Origin: JBMNCR01 sp049366695 | GTDB lineage: Bacteria; Bacillota; Clostridia; Eubacteriales; Alkalibacteraceae | Direction: 5' to 3' | DNA length: 6,391 nucleotides | Assembly (NCBI GenBank): GCA_049366695.1 | Contig: JBMNCR010000100.1 | Location: 1 to 6,391, forward strand | Part shown: positions 1 through 6,341 of the stretch, one piece after another | Position numbering within the stretch: the first letter of the stretch is position 1 | How the letters are laid out: every line of letters starts with the position of its first letter | Program-made: the position numbers and the translations under genes | The notes under the pieces: model-generated | The model's input: the letters and a program-made list of their open reading frames with translations, nothing else | What the model was told of the DNA's origin: nothing | Databases searched by the model: none

Positions 1-2
1 TC

Positions 3-41
3 TGTTATTGCGAATCTTGCTTTGCAAGATGAAGCAATCTC
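3..41. repeat. decayed dispersed palindromic repeat
   Basis: The stretch begins TGTTATTGCGA and ends GAAGCAATCTC. These ends resemble a family of short repeats (cattgcgag...gaagcaatctc) that, from memory, is scattered between genes in many unrelated bacteria. In the middle, ATCTTGC (14-20) and GCAAGAT (24-30) form a perfect 7-bp hairpin with a TTT loop. It sits at the window edge, so any link to an upstream gene is not visible. The repeat assignment rests on remembered similarity. The hairpin itself is directly visible. Confidence 0.5.
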
Positions 42-74
42 ATCCATTTAAGCTTGAATTCTTAATATTAGTCT

Positions 75-102
75 GAAAACCGAAAACCGATAACTGAAAA
101 CT
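75..102. repeat. four tandem 7-bp units
   Basis: Four consecutive 7-mers are visible: GAAAACC, GAAAACC, GATAACT and GAAAACT. The first two are identical and the others differ by one or two bases. The array is non-coding and lies between the hairpin repeat at the left edge and the AT-rich spacer. It looks like a slippage-derived microrepeat rather than a protein-binding iteron array, because it is short and degenerate. Confidence 0.5.
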
Positions 103-554
103 TTTCCCAAACTCTGGAACTTGCTTCCTTAAAGTGCTAAAATAATAAAAATTATGAAAAAAATAAAAAAACAAAAAACAGCATTTACACAGCACCAAAG
201 ACCAACAAAAGTCACAACAAGAAACGCAGAAAATTTTACCCTCTCTTTTTTTGCCTGAAATTAGTAATACTAAAAAAATAAAAATAAATGCGACAACTAA
301 AGTTTAATTGTTACAGATATTAAAACAATGAATTCTTATCCAAAAAAATAATTGAGTTGAGAAATGAATAAGATGAATTAAAGGCTCATATAATTCTTTT
401 AATTGCCAAGCTTACCAACATTTATTTTCGCGAATGGGAGGAAGAAAAATATATTGTAGTTATTTAATAGGAATTAAATGCAAATTTTATATGAATTACT
501 TAGTAAAATATTGTCAGAATTATAAATCAACAAAGCGATTCTATACTTATTTGT
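103..554. other. AT-rich spacer with no recognisable gene
   Basis: About 450 bases without a supported gene on either strand. The only ATG frame I followed (154-258, 34 codons) has no ribosome binding site and a low-complexity lysine-rich start. An 8-bp palindrome, TTCGCGAA, lies at 427-434, and short AT-rich inverted repeats occur that are expected by chance at this composition. I see no tRNA, no GC-rich terminator followed by a T run, and no riboswitch. Confidence 0.5.
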
Positions 555-560
555 TATTTA

Positions 561-586
561 AGGTAATGCATAACCAAAATTGCACT
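561..586 (+). repeat. left terminal inverted repeat
   Basis: Outer block AGGTAATGC at 561-569, a diverged 10-nt middle, then inner block TTGCACT at 580-586. A two-block pattern like this fits the usual layout of a transposon end, with a cleavage-proximal block and an inner transposase-binding block. Confidence 0.55.
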
Positions 587-650
587 AAACTTATTCTTTG
601 AAATAAATATTTATTAATTTAATAATCTAAAAAACATTAAAATATAATTC

Positions 651-679
651 TTGAAGAACAATGTCTTTTGTTTTATAAG
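651..679 (+). promoter_or_regulatory. candidate sigma-70-type promoter for the operon
   Basis: TTGAAG (651-656) and TATAAG (674-679) are separated by exactly 17 nt. They match the TTGACA and TATAAT consensus at 4 and 5 of 6 positions. Transcription would begin near 686, leaving a leader of about 235 nt before the first gene. In DNA this AT-rich such matches arise by chance, so support is weak. A closer TATTAT at 891-896 has no good -35 partner. The candidate lies inside the putative MITE. Confidence 0.25.
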
Positions 680-822
680 CTTTTTAGGTTAATAGTTTAA
701 TTGTTTACATTAAATAGAAACAGAATAATCTTTCTTAAATGTTTACTAAAAATATATTATGCAATAAGCACATATTTTTATCCTTTGAATATAGTTATTT
801 ATCAACATTTTCTAAGATTTTA

Positions 823-848
823 AGTGCAACTTAAGTATAGCATTACCT
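823..848 (-). repeat. right terminal inverted repeat
   Basis: Read on the minus strand from 848, this gives AGGTAATGC, a diverged 10-nt middle, then TTGCACT ending at 823. Both conserved blocks match the left end exactly and at identical spacing. All six mismatches fall in the middle. Confidence 0.55.
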
Positions 849-910
849 TATTTAATTATCCGTAACATTATATTAGTTAAATAAAAGTACTATTATGGAA
901 TAAATATTAA

Positions 911-918
911 AAGGAGGT
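911..918 (+). promoter_or_regulatory. strong Shine-Dalgarno for the first gene
   Basis: AAGGAGGT is fully complementary to the 3' end of bacterial 16S rRNA. It lies 4 nt before the ATG at 923, which fixes that start and implies efficient translation of the first gene. Confidence 0.85.
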
Positions 919-922
919 TAAA

Positions 923-1984
923 ATGAACGATTTAATCATACCAGTTGATGGAAAAGAAACGAAAATAGAATTGATGGAAATTGAAATAGAAAAAATTGAA
1001 TTAGATGAATTAAATCCAAGAATAAGTTTTTTTAAAGATAATCAAGTTAATAATAATTTATCAGAAGACCAAATTATATTTGCTTTAGCAAACAAGAAAC
1101 CAGAGGCTTTTCGAAAATTAATGGATTCTATACATAATAATAAGGGAATTGTTTATCCTATTTGGGTAGAACCCAAAAGAAAGAAAAGAAGCAAAGATAA
1201 AGAATATAAAGTAATAGAAGGGAATACAAGACTTTTAATTTACCAAAAATTAAAGCAAGAAGAACCTTACGAGGAAAGATGGAAAACAATTTTATGCAAT
1301 ATATTGCCACATGAAATTAAGGAAGAACAAAAAAATTTCATAAGACTACTATCACATTTAAGAGGAACAACTGAATGGGATGCATATGAGAAAGCGAAAT
1401 ATTTATACAAACTATGGCAAGATGATGGCTGGTCTATAAATAGGCTTGAAAAACAAACAAAAATGACAGAAAAACAGATAAAAGAAAATATTGATGCTTA
1501 TAGGATTATGGAAGAGCAATATTTACCAGATCATACAGATGATCCAAATGAAGTAAGTAAGTTTAGCTATTTTGTTGAATATATCAAAGATAGTAAATTA
1601 CAAAAATCATTTACAAAAAATGGAATTGATATTAAGAATTTCTGTGACTGGGTTTCTAATAAAGAAAAAATACCAACCGGTCAAGACGTTAGAAGGTTAC
1701 GAGATATTTTTGATGATGAAGATATCAAGAATGCTTTTATTGGTAAAGGATTCGATGCTGCTATGCAGATGCTTGCATTTAAAAAACCACATATTGCATC
1801 TTCTTTTTATAGATCTATAGAAGATGTAATTGAAGGTCTAAAAAGTATAAATGCACATGAACTTGATGAAATTATTGACGAAGAAAATAGTGAAAAGGAA
1901 AATATGATTAAAGAATTAGCAAAATGGAGTCAAAAAGTAATTAAATTAATTGAGAAGGAGAAAGATGGCCTCAAAAAAACATGA
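923..1984 (+). CDS. ParB-superfamily N-terminal-domain protein, copy 1
   Basis: A 353-residue protein with the layout of a ParB-like N-terminal domain followed by a helix-turn-helix region. An ENLNPR-like element ends in N31-P32-R33. GIVYPIWV (75-82) matches the ParB 'G...P..V' strand, and EGNTRL (99-104) sits where classical ParB has GERRxRA. A probable DNA-binding helix-turn-helix lies at about 169-196, after the conserved WDAYEKAKYL (152-161). The C-terminal third (from KFSYF, 213) is mostly helical and ends in a charged, possibly coiled-coil stretch. No signal peptide or membrane segment is seen, so it is cytoplasmic. ParB proteins bind DNA and often use CTP; related domains can be nucleases. 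It is not a typical chromosome-partition ParB: no ParA gene is nearby and the arginine patch is altered. It is homologous along its whole length to the protein encoded at 3812-4831. Its last 20 nt overlap the nuclease gene. Exact function is unknown. Confidence 0.8.
   Translation: MNDLIIPVDGKETKIELMEIEIEKIELDELNPRISFFKDNQVNNNLSEDQIIFALANKKPEAFRKLMDSIHNNKGIVYPIWVEPKRKKRSKDKEYKVIEGNTRLLIYQKLKQEEPYEERWKTILCNILPHEIKEEQKNFIRLLSHLRGTTEWDAYEKAKYLYKLWQDDGWSINRLEKQTKMTEKQIKENIDAYRIMEEQYLPDHTDDPNEVSKFSYFVEYIKDSKLQKSFTKNGIDIKNFCDWVSNKEKIPTGQDVRRLRDIFDDEDIKNAFIGKGFDAAMQMLAFKKPHIASSFYRSIEDVIEGLKSINAHELDEIIDEENSEKENMIKELAKWSQKVIKLIEKEKDGLKKT
1955..1960 (+). promoter_or_regulatory. Shine-Dalgarno that decides the nuclease start
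   Basis: AAGGAG lies 4 nt before the ATG at 1965. The frame is open upstream to a TTG at 1950, but choosing that codon would place the ribosome binding site inside the coding region and add a meaningless MRRRK leader. The ATG at 1965 is therefore preferred. Confidence 0.75.
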
Positions 1985-2384
1985 TTTTATTGTATCTGCA
2001 ATTGCTAGAAAAATGAGAAAAGATGGTTTTAAAGTTATATATTTAGATGGAAGATATCAAGATCTTGATGAAAATAAGTTTAATATTCCACCAAAAATAA
2101 TAAATCACAGACCAGATATCATTGGGGAAAAAGAAAATATATTTTTCTGTATAGGTGAAGCAAAAACAAAAAATGATATTTTTACTGAAAGAACAAAAAA
2201 TCAAATAATTGATTTCCTGACACTTGTAAAATTAAATTCAGGAAATAAATTAGTTATGGGAATTCCATTAAATGCTAGAAAAGATCTAAAAAAATTACTT
2301 ATAGATTTGAAATTAATAAATCAAAAACAAATTGAAATAGTTTATATCCCTGAGGAGCTTTTGCCTCATGAAAAGAAAATATAA
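1965..2384 (+). CDS. small stand-alone PD-(D/E)XK nuclease
   Basis: A 139-residue protein with the core of the PD-(D/E)XK (restriction-endonuclease-like) fold. P50-D51 in HRPDIIG begins one strand, and E65-A66-K67 in CIGEAKTKND follows 13 residues later. Together D51, E65 and K67 form the expected metal-binding catalytic triad. Q80 in TKNQIIDFL sits where many family members have a conserved glutamine. A later strand, KLVMGIP (95-101), and a closing strand, IEIVYIP (123-129), complete the alpha-beta fold. The length is close to a bare nuclease domain, so specificity probably comes from partners. It overlaps the first ParB-like gene by 20 nt and the SNF2 gene by 17 nt, suggesting translational coupling and a shared complex. 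Such nucleases beside SNF2 ATPases also occur in phages (the VRR-NUC plus SNF2 pair), so a replication or recombination role is an alternative to defence. Cleavage activity is inferred from motifs only. Confidence 0.75.
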   Translation: MASKKHDFIVSAIARKMRKDGFKVIYLDGRYQDLDENKFNIPPKIINHRPDIIGEKENIFFCIGEAKTKNDIFTERTKNQIIDFLTLVKLNSGNKLVMGIPLNARKDLKKLLIDLKLINQKQIEIVYIPEELLPHEKKI

Positions 2385-3810
2385 TTTTAACTATAGTCCT
2401 AAGACTAAACCATTTCCCCATCAAGTAGATGCTATTGAATACATTGCAAATAAAACAAACATTGCTCTTTTTGATGAACAAGGACTTGGAAAAACAAAAA
2501 TTGTAATTGAAGCATTATGCAATAATATGAAACAAAAAATCATAGATGGTGTATTGGTAATATGTAAGAAACATTTAATCGAAAATTGGAAAGATGAAAT
2601 TGAAACTCACAGCTATTTAAAATACATAATCTTAAGAGGCAATCCTAGTGAAAAAGGAATAAGATTTATGGGGTATTCACATTTTTATATTATAAATTAT
2701 GAAGGTGTTATTGGGGAAGTTGAACGGTTAAAAATGTTCTTAAAAATAAGAAAAATAGCTGTTGTTTTAGATGAATCACATAAAATAAAAAATCCTAATG
2801 CAAAGACAACCAAATCTACGCTAGAGTTAAAAGATTTAGCAAAGAAGAGAATTATAATTACAGGAACACCTGTTGCCAATAAACCTTTGGATTTGTGGTC
2901 ACAATTTTATTTTTTAGATAACGGCTTTTTATTAGGAGATAATTATCGGGAATTTAAAAAAGCATATTCAGTTAACCTAAAAGGAGACAAATTAATTGAG
3001 CAGAAAGAAAAATTAAATAATTTAAGAAAGCTTGTCATATCAAATTCAATCAGAAGATTAAAAAAAGATGTATTAGAATTGCCTGAAAAAATTTTTATTG
3101 ATAAATATGTTAATTTAAAAGGACAGCAAAAAAAAATTTATACACAATTAAGAGAAAGACTTTATATTGAAATTGTTAATATAGATGGCAAAAAAATAAT
3201 TGATAGATCAAGCGAGTTATTAAAAAAATTACTAAGATTAGCCCAAATTGCCAGTAATCCATTTTTAATTGATAAAGCATATAATGAAATACCTGCAAAA
3301 TTTTTATTATTAGATGAGCTTATTAAAAGAATATTAGAGAAAAAAGAAAAAATAATAATCTGGAGCTGCTTTGTGGAAAACATCAGAATTCTTTATAAAC
3401 GATACAAAAAACATGGTTCCTTGATGATATATGGAAATATTCCAATTGAAAAAAGAAATAAAATTGTAAAAGGATTTAAGAATGATAAAAATTATCCAAT
3501 ATTAATTGCAAATCCTGCTGCAGCACGAGAAGGATTAACTCTTACCTCTGCAAATAATGCAATATATCTTGATAGAAATTTTAATTTAGTGGATTATCTT
3601 CAATCACAAGATAGAATTCATAGGATATCTCAAAACAAAGAGTGTAAAATATATAAAATTATTGCAAAGAATACAATTGATGAATATATTGACGAATTAA
3701 TTTATAAAAAGGATGAATTAGCTGAATATATTCAAGGGGATATCGATAATATTAAAAGCAAGAAATTGCTTACCAAGAAGGAAATACTAAATATATTAGG
3801 AGACAGTTAA
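2368..3810 (+). CDS. SNF2-type superfamily 2 DNA-dependent ATPase
   Basis: A 480-residue protein with a complete SNF2 motor and little else. PFPHQVDAIEYI (15-26) is the entry motif and DEQGLGKT (36-43) is Walker A. VLVICKKHLIENW (62-74) is motif Ia, and DESH (135-138) is the Walker B/DEAH-type motif. TGTP (165-168) is motif III. The second RecA lobe has KIIIWSCF (328-335), AAREGLTLTSANNAIYLD (385-402) as motif V, and QSQDRIHRISQ (412-422) with the arginine fingers. All ATPase residues appear intact, so it should be active. SNF2 enzymes translocate on double-stranded DNA rather than unwind it. There is no chromatin-reader or nuclease domain attached, so the neighbouring nuclease probably supplies cutting. 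GAGGAG at 2352-2357, 10 nt before the ATG and inside the preceding gene, serves as ribosome binding site. Cytoplasmic. Its exact substrate is unknown. Confidence 0.92.
   Translation: MKRKYNFNYSPKTKPFPHQVDAIEYIANKTNIALFDEQGLGKTKIVIEALCNNMKQKIIDGVLVICKKHLIENWKDEIETHSYLKYIILRGNPSEKGIRFMGYSHFYIINYEGVIGEVERLKMFLKIRKIAVVLDESHKIKNPNAKTTKSTLELKDLAKKRIIITGTPVANKPLDLWSQFYFLDNGFLLGDNYREFKKAYSVNLKGDKLIEQKEKLNNLRKLVISNSIRRLKKDVLELPEKIFIDKYVNLKGQQKKIYTQLRERLYIEIVNIDGKKIIDRSSELLKKLLRLAQIASNPFLIDKAYNEIPAKFLLLDELIKRILEKKEKIIIWSCFVENIRILYKRYKKHGSLMIYGNIPIEKRNKIVKGFKNDKNYPILIANPAAAREGLTLTSANNAIYLDRNFNLVDYLQSQDRIHRISQNKECKIYKIIAKNTIDEYIDELIYKKDELAEYIQGDIDNIKSKKLLTKKEILNILGDS
3798..3802 (+). promoter_or_regulatory. 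Shine-Dalgarno supporting a GTG start
   Basis: AGGAG lies inside the end of the SNF2 gene, 9 nt before GTG at 3812. It supports the GTG as the true start of the second ParB-like gene, which begins one base after the preceding TAA. Confidence 0.7.
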
Positions 3811-3811
3811 A

Positions 3812-4831
3812 GTGGATAAAAAAAATAAAAATGTAATTGTAGTACTTGGGCAAAAAATTGAGACTAGAATAGAAGAAATTGATATTTTTAAACTAAAATA
3901 TTGGAAAGAAAACCCAAGAGTAAACGCGATAATTAAACAAAAATATAGAGATATGGATGTTTTAGATGAAGACATAGAAAAAGAGTTATGGCAAAAGGAA
4001 TCTGTAAAAGATTTATACAAAGATATTGAATGGCATGGCGGACTTATTGAAGAAATATTAGTTCAAAACAATGTTGTACTAGAAGGGAACTCAAGATTAT
4101 GTGCTTATAGGCATTTGTATAAAAAAGCCGAAAAAATTAATGATGAAGATAAAATATTAAACTGGTCTTATATTAGAGCCAGAATAATTCCTAATGATAT
4201 TTCAAATGAAGTTGTGTTCTCAATTCTTGGTACTTGGCATATTAAAGGTAAGGCAAAATGGGACACTTTTGAAAAGGCTGCTTATTTAAAAAGAATACAC
4301 ATTGAATATAAATATTCATATAAACAAATAGCAGATTCAATTTCCCAAACGGAAAAATTTGTAAAAGATAACATTAAAGCTCATGATCTAATGGTAGGAA
4401 GCAACGTCTATACGTTAGACAAATTTAGTTATTTTTATGAACTTGTAAAAAATAATAATATCAATAAACTTGCAAATAAAGAATCAACTATTATTCCACA
4501 TACTATCAAGGCAATAAAAGAAGATAGATTTAAACGAGCAGAAGAGATTAGAGATTTACATAAAGTACTGAAAGATAAAAAGGCTAAAAAAGAATTTTTT
4601 GAAGAAGAAGTTGAGTTTAAAGAAGCTTTTGAAACAGCAAAAGATAGACATCCGGAAAATGCAGATAGTTTTTATTCAAATATTAAAAAAGTTATAAAAA
4701 TTCTACAAAATTGTTCAATGAAAAGGATAGAAGAAATAAAAATTGATGGAAATAAAAGATATTTATTAGAAAAACTTTATAAAGAAGTTCGCAGTATTTG
4801 TAAAAAGTTAGAAATAAAAAATAAAAAGTAA
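3812..4831 (+). CDS. ParB-superfamily N-terminal-domain protein, copy 2
   Basis: A 339-residue protein built like the product of 923-1984. N34-P35-R36 is the first ParB box, HGGLIEEILV (75-84) the second, and EGNSRL (91-96) replaces GERRxRA. KWDTFEKAAYL (149-159) precedes a probable helix-turn-helix (about 168-196), then KFSYFYE (204-210) and a helical C-terminus. Over the WD..EKA to helix-turn-helix stretch I count 16 identities in 47 aligned positions with copy 1, and the last 90 residues also align (for example ADSFYSNIKKVI against ASSFYRSIEDVI). The two are therefore old full-length paralogues, not a recent duplication. Copy 2 has a shorter loop before EGNSRL. The GTG start may lower its dose. 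It ends in a lysine-rich tail. It may pair with copy 1 or recognise a different site. Function beyond DNA binding is unknown. Confidence 0.8.
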   Translation: MDKKNKNVIVVLGQKIETRIEEIDIFKLKYWKENPRVNAIIKQKYRDMDVLDEDIEKELWQKESVKDLYKDIEWHGGLIEEILVQNNVVLEGNSRLCAYRHLYKKAEKINDEDKILNWSYIRARIIPNDISNEVVFSILGTWHIKGKAKWDTFEKAAYLKRIHIEYKYSYKQIADSISQTEKFVKDNIKAHDLMVGSNVYTLDKFSYFYELVKNNNINKLANKESTIIPHTIKAIKEDRFKRAEEIRDLHKVLKDKKAKKEFFEEEVEFKEAFETAKDRHPENADSFYSNIKKVIKILQNCSMKRIEEIKIDGNKRYLLEKLYKEVRSICKKLEIKNKK

Positions 4832-4837
4832 AAGAAA

Positions 4838-6253
4838 ATGAAAAAAATATTACTTATAGAGCCGAATTACAAAAATAAATACCCTCCATTGGGATTAATG
4901 AAGATATCTACATATCACAAAGAAAAAGGTGACAATGTATTTTTTTATAAAGGATTTTCTAGAGAATTAAAAAAAAGAATATGGGATAGAATTTATATTT
5001 CGACATTATTTACTTTTTATTGGAATAAAACTATAAAAACCATCAAATATTATAGCGAAAGCGTAAATTCACTTTCAGATATTTTTGTTGGTGGAGTTAT
5101 GGCCACTCTAATGGAGAGTGAAATAAAAAAAGAAATAAATGTAAATATAGTAAAAGGTTTACTTAATGAAAAAGGTAAATTAGGTTACGAGGATGATGAT
5201 AAAATAGATTTTCTCACACCTGACTATTCAATTGTAGATCAAAAAGTTAATACTAATTTAAATTATTTATATCCAACGAATAATTCATATATCGCGTATG
5301 CAACGAGAGGCTGTATTAGGAATTGTGAATTTTGTGCAGTGCCAATTATTGAACCTACCTTTACAAATAATTTATCAATTGCGAAGCAGGTAGAAGATAT
5401 CAGGAAAAGATATGGGGAAAAAAGACATCTACTTTTATTAGACAATAACGTTTTAGCTTCAAAAAAATTCCCAGAAATAATTGAGGAAATAAAAAATGCT
5501 GGTTTTGGAAAAGGAGCAAAATATATTTCTAAGAAAAATGGTAAAAGAAGAAAAATAACTCGCTATGTAGATTTTAACCAAGGAATAGATGCAAGGTTGC
5601 TCACACGCGAGAAAATGAAGCTCTTAAGTGAAATTGCTATTAAACCTGTTCGCATTGCCTTTGATGATATTAAATATAAAGACATTTATATAAAAAAAGT
5701 GAAATTAGCAGCTGAATTTGGAATTAAAACATTATCTAATTATTTATTATTTAATTTTAAAGATTCTCCAGATGATTTATATGAAAGAATGAAAATAAAT
5801 ATTGAATTAAATGAAGAATTTGAAAAAAATGGATATCAAAGCAAGATATGGTCTTTTCCTATGAAATTTGCTCCGATTAAAGGTGAATACTGTAAAAATC
5901 GTAGATATGTAGGCAATAAATGGAATAAAAAATATTTAAGGGGAATGCAATGTATTTTATTAGCTACTCACGGAGTTATAGGACCAAAGAGAATATTTTT
6001 TGAAAAGGCGTTTGGAAAAGATTTTAATGAATTTAAAAAAATTCTTTCTTTGCCTGAGCATTATATTATATACAGAAATGAGCATGAAAAAAATGGTGAT
6101 ATAAAGTATCTTGAAAAAATGATCAATTCATTAAATAAGAAAAAAACTTTATTATTGAGAAGAATAATTTTAAATAATAGTTTTAGCAACTTAAATGATC
6201 TGACTTGTGATGAAAATATTTTAGAAATTATAAAAATATATAAACAAAAATAA
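4838..6253 (+). CDS. radical SAM protein with B12-binding-like N-terminus
   Basis: A 471-residue protein. Its C159-x3-C163-x2-C166 motif (in RGCIRNCEFC) is the canonical radical SAM site that binds a 4Fe-4S cluster and cleaves S-adenosylmethionine to a 5'-deoxyadenosyl radical. The N-terminal 150 residues resemble the B12-binding domain of that superfamily (KKILLIEPN, PPLGLMKISTYHKEKG at 16-31, GGVMATL at 85-91). They lack the DxHxxG cobalamin motif, so cobalamin use is doubtful. LLLLDNNV (198-205) and VDFNQGIDARLLT (244-256) look like conserved barrel segments. The C-terminal region (about 335-471) contains C352 and C372, with no clear extra cluster motif. No good Shine-Dalgarno precedes the ATG. 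It starts 6 nt after the second ParB-like gene and in the same frame, so translation probably depends on coupling. The substrate is unknown; modification of a base, nucleotide or protein is possible. It is last in the operon. Confidence 0.88.
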   Translation: MKKILLIEPNYKNKYPPLGLMKISTYHKEKGDNVFFYKGFSRELKKRIWDRIYISTLFTFYWNKTIKTIKYYSESVNSLSDIFVGGVMATLMESEIKKEINVNIVKGLLNEKGKLGYEDDDKIDFLTPDYSIVDQKVNTNLNYLYPTNNSYIAYATRGCIRNCEFCAVPIIEPTFTNNLSIAKQVEDIRKRYGEKRHLLLLDNNVLASKKFPEIIEEIKNAGFGKGAKYISKKNGKRRKITRYVDFNQGIDARLLTREKMKLLSEIAIKPVRIAFDDIKYKDIYIKKVKLAAEFGIKTLSNYLLFNFKDSPDDLYERMKINIELNEEFEKNGYQSKIWSFPMKFAPIKGEYCKNRRYVGNKWNKKYLRGMQCILLATHGVIGPKRIFFEKAFGKDFNEFKKILSLPEHYIIYRNEHEKNGDIKYLEKMINSLNKKKTLLLRRIILNNSFSNLNDLTCDENILEIIKIYKQK

Positions 6254-6341
6254 AATTATTCCCTTAAATAATAAGTGATAATAAAATTTTTAATTAAAAA
6301 ATAATGGGAGCAATAATGAAGTAGAATGTATTAATGGGGCT

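Larger units (their letters stand above)
561..848. mobile_element. putative 288-bp MITE with terminal inverted repeats and 6-bp target duplication
   Basis: The two ends are inverted copies of each other. Left 561-586 and the reverse complement of right 823-848 match at 20 of 26 positions, without gaps. Both begin with AGGTAATGC (9 identical bases) and end with TTGCACT (7 identical bases) at the same spacing. Immediately outside, the same hexamer TATTTA occurs at 555-560 and 849-854, as expected for a target-site duplication. The interior is AT-rich and contains no ORF, so the element would be non-autonomous and depend on a transposase elsewhere. I cannot assign an insertion sequence family. 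A caveat is that the hexamer is all A/T and partly continues the inverted repeat (TA before AGG, TA after CCT), so the exact boundary could shift. It lies 74 bp before the operon's first start codon and could affect expression. Confidence 0.55.

Noticed and set aside
154..258. 34-codon ATG frame in the left flank
   Set aside because: No Shine-Dalgarno, lysine-rich low-complexity start, and no recognisable domain. Expected by chance.
301..709. Near-direct repeat AGTTTAATTGTTACA (301-315) and AGTTTAATTGTTTACA (694-709)
   Set aside because: Only two copies, low-complexity AT sequence and one indel. Not enough to call iterons or an origin.
591..810. Loose direct similarity between 591-620 and 778-810 around CTTTGAA and TATTTAT
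   Set aside because: Short AT-rich matches needing gaps, in direct orientation where the element ends are inverted. Probably coincidence.
1572..1820. 82-codon plus-strand frame inside the first ParB-like gene
   Set aside because: An alternative-frame shadow of a gene with clear domain structure and a paralogue.
1950..1964. Longer nuclease start at TTG 1950
   Set aside because: It would bury the AAGGAG ribosome binding site inside the gene and add only MRRRK. The ATG at 1965 is better placed.
2299..2481. Minus-strand frame of 60 codons, and similar minus-strand frames at 2697-2879, 3162-3383, 3796-4020 and 5263-5445
   Set aside because: They lie opposite strongly supported plus-strand genes, have hydrophobic or serine-rich compositions typical of antisense translation of lysine/isoleucine-rich genes, and have no supporting signals.
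923..4831. Classical chromosome or plasmid partition locus
   Set aside because: No ParA-type ATPase gene, no recognisable parS sites, and the GERRxRA box is altered in both ParB-like proteins.
6255..6300. Possible terminator after the last gene (ATTATT/AATAAT stem and the TTTTTAATTAAAAA palindrome at 6287-6300)
   Set aside because: Stems contain only A/T pairs and would be unstable. Such palindromes are expected by chance at this composition.
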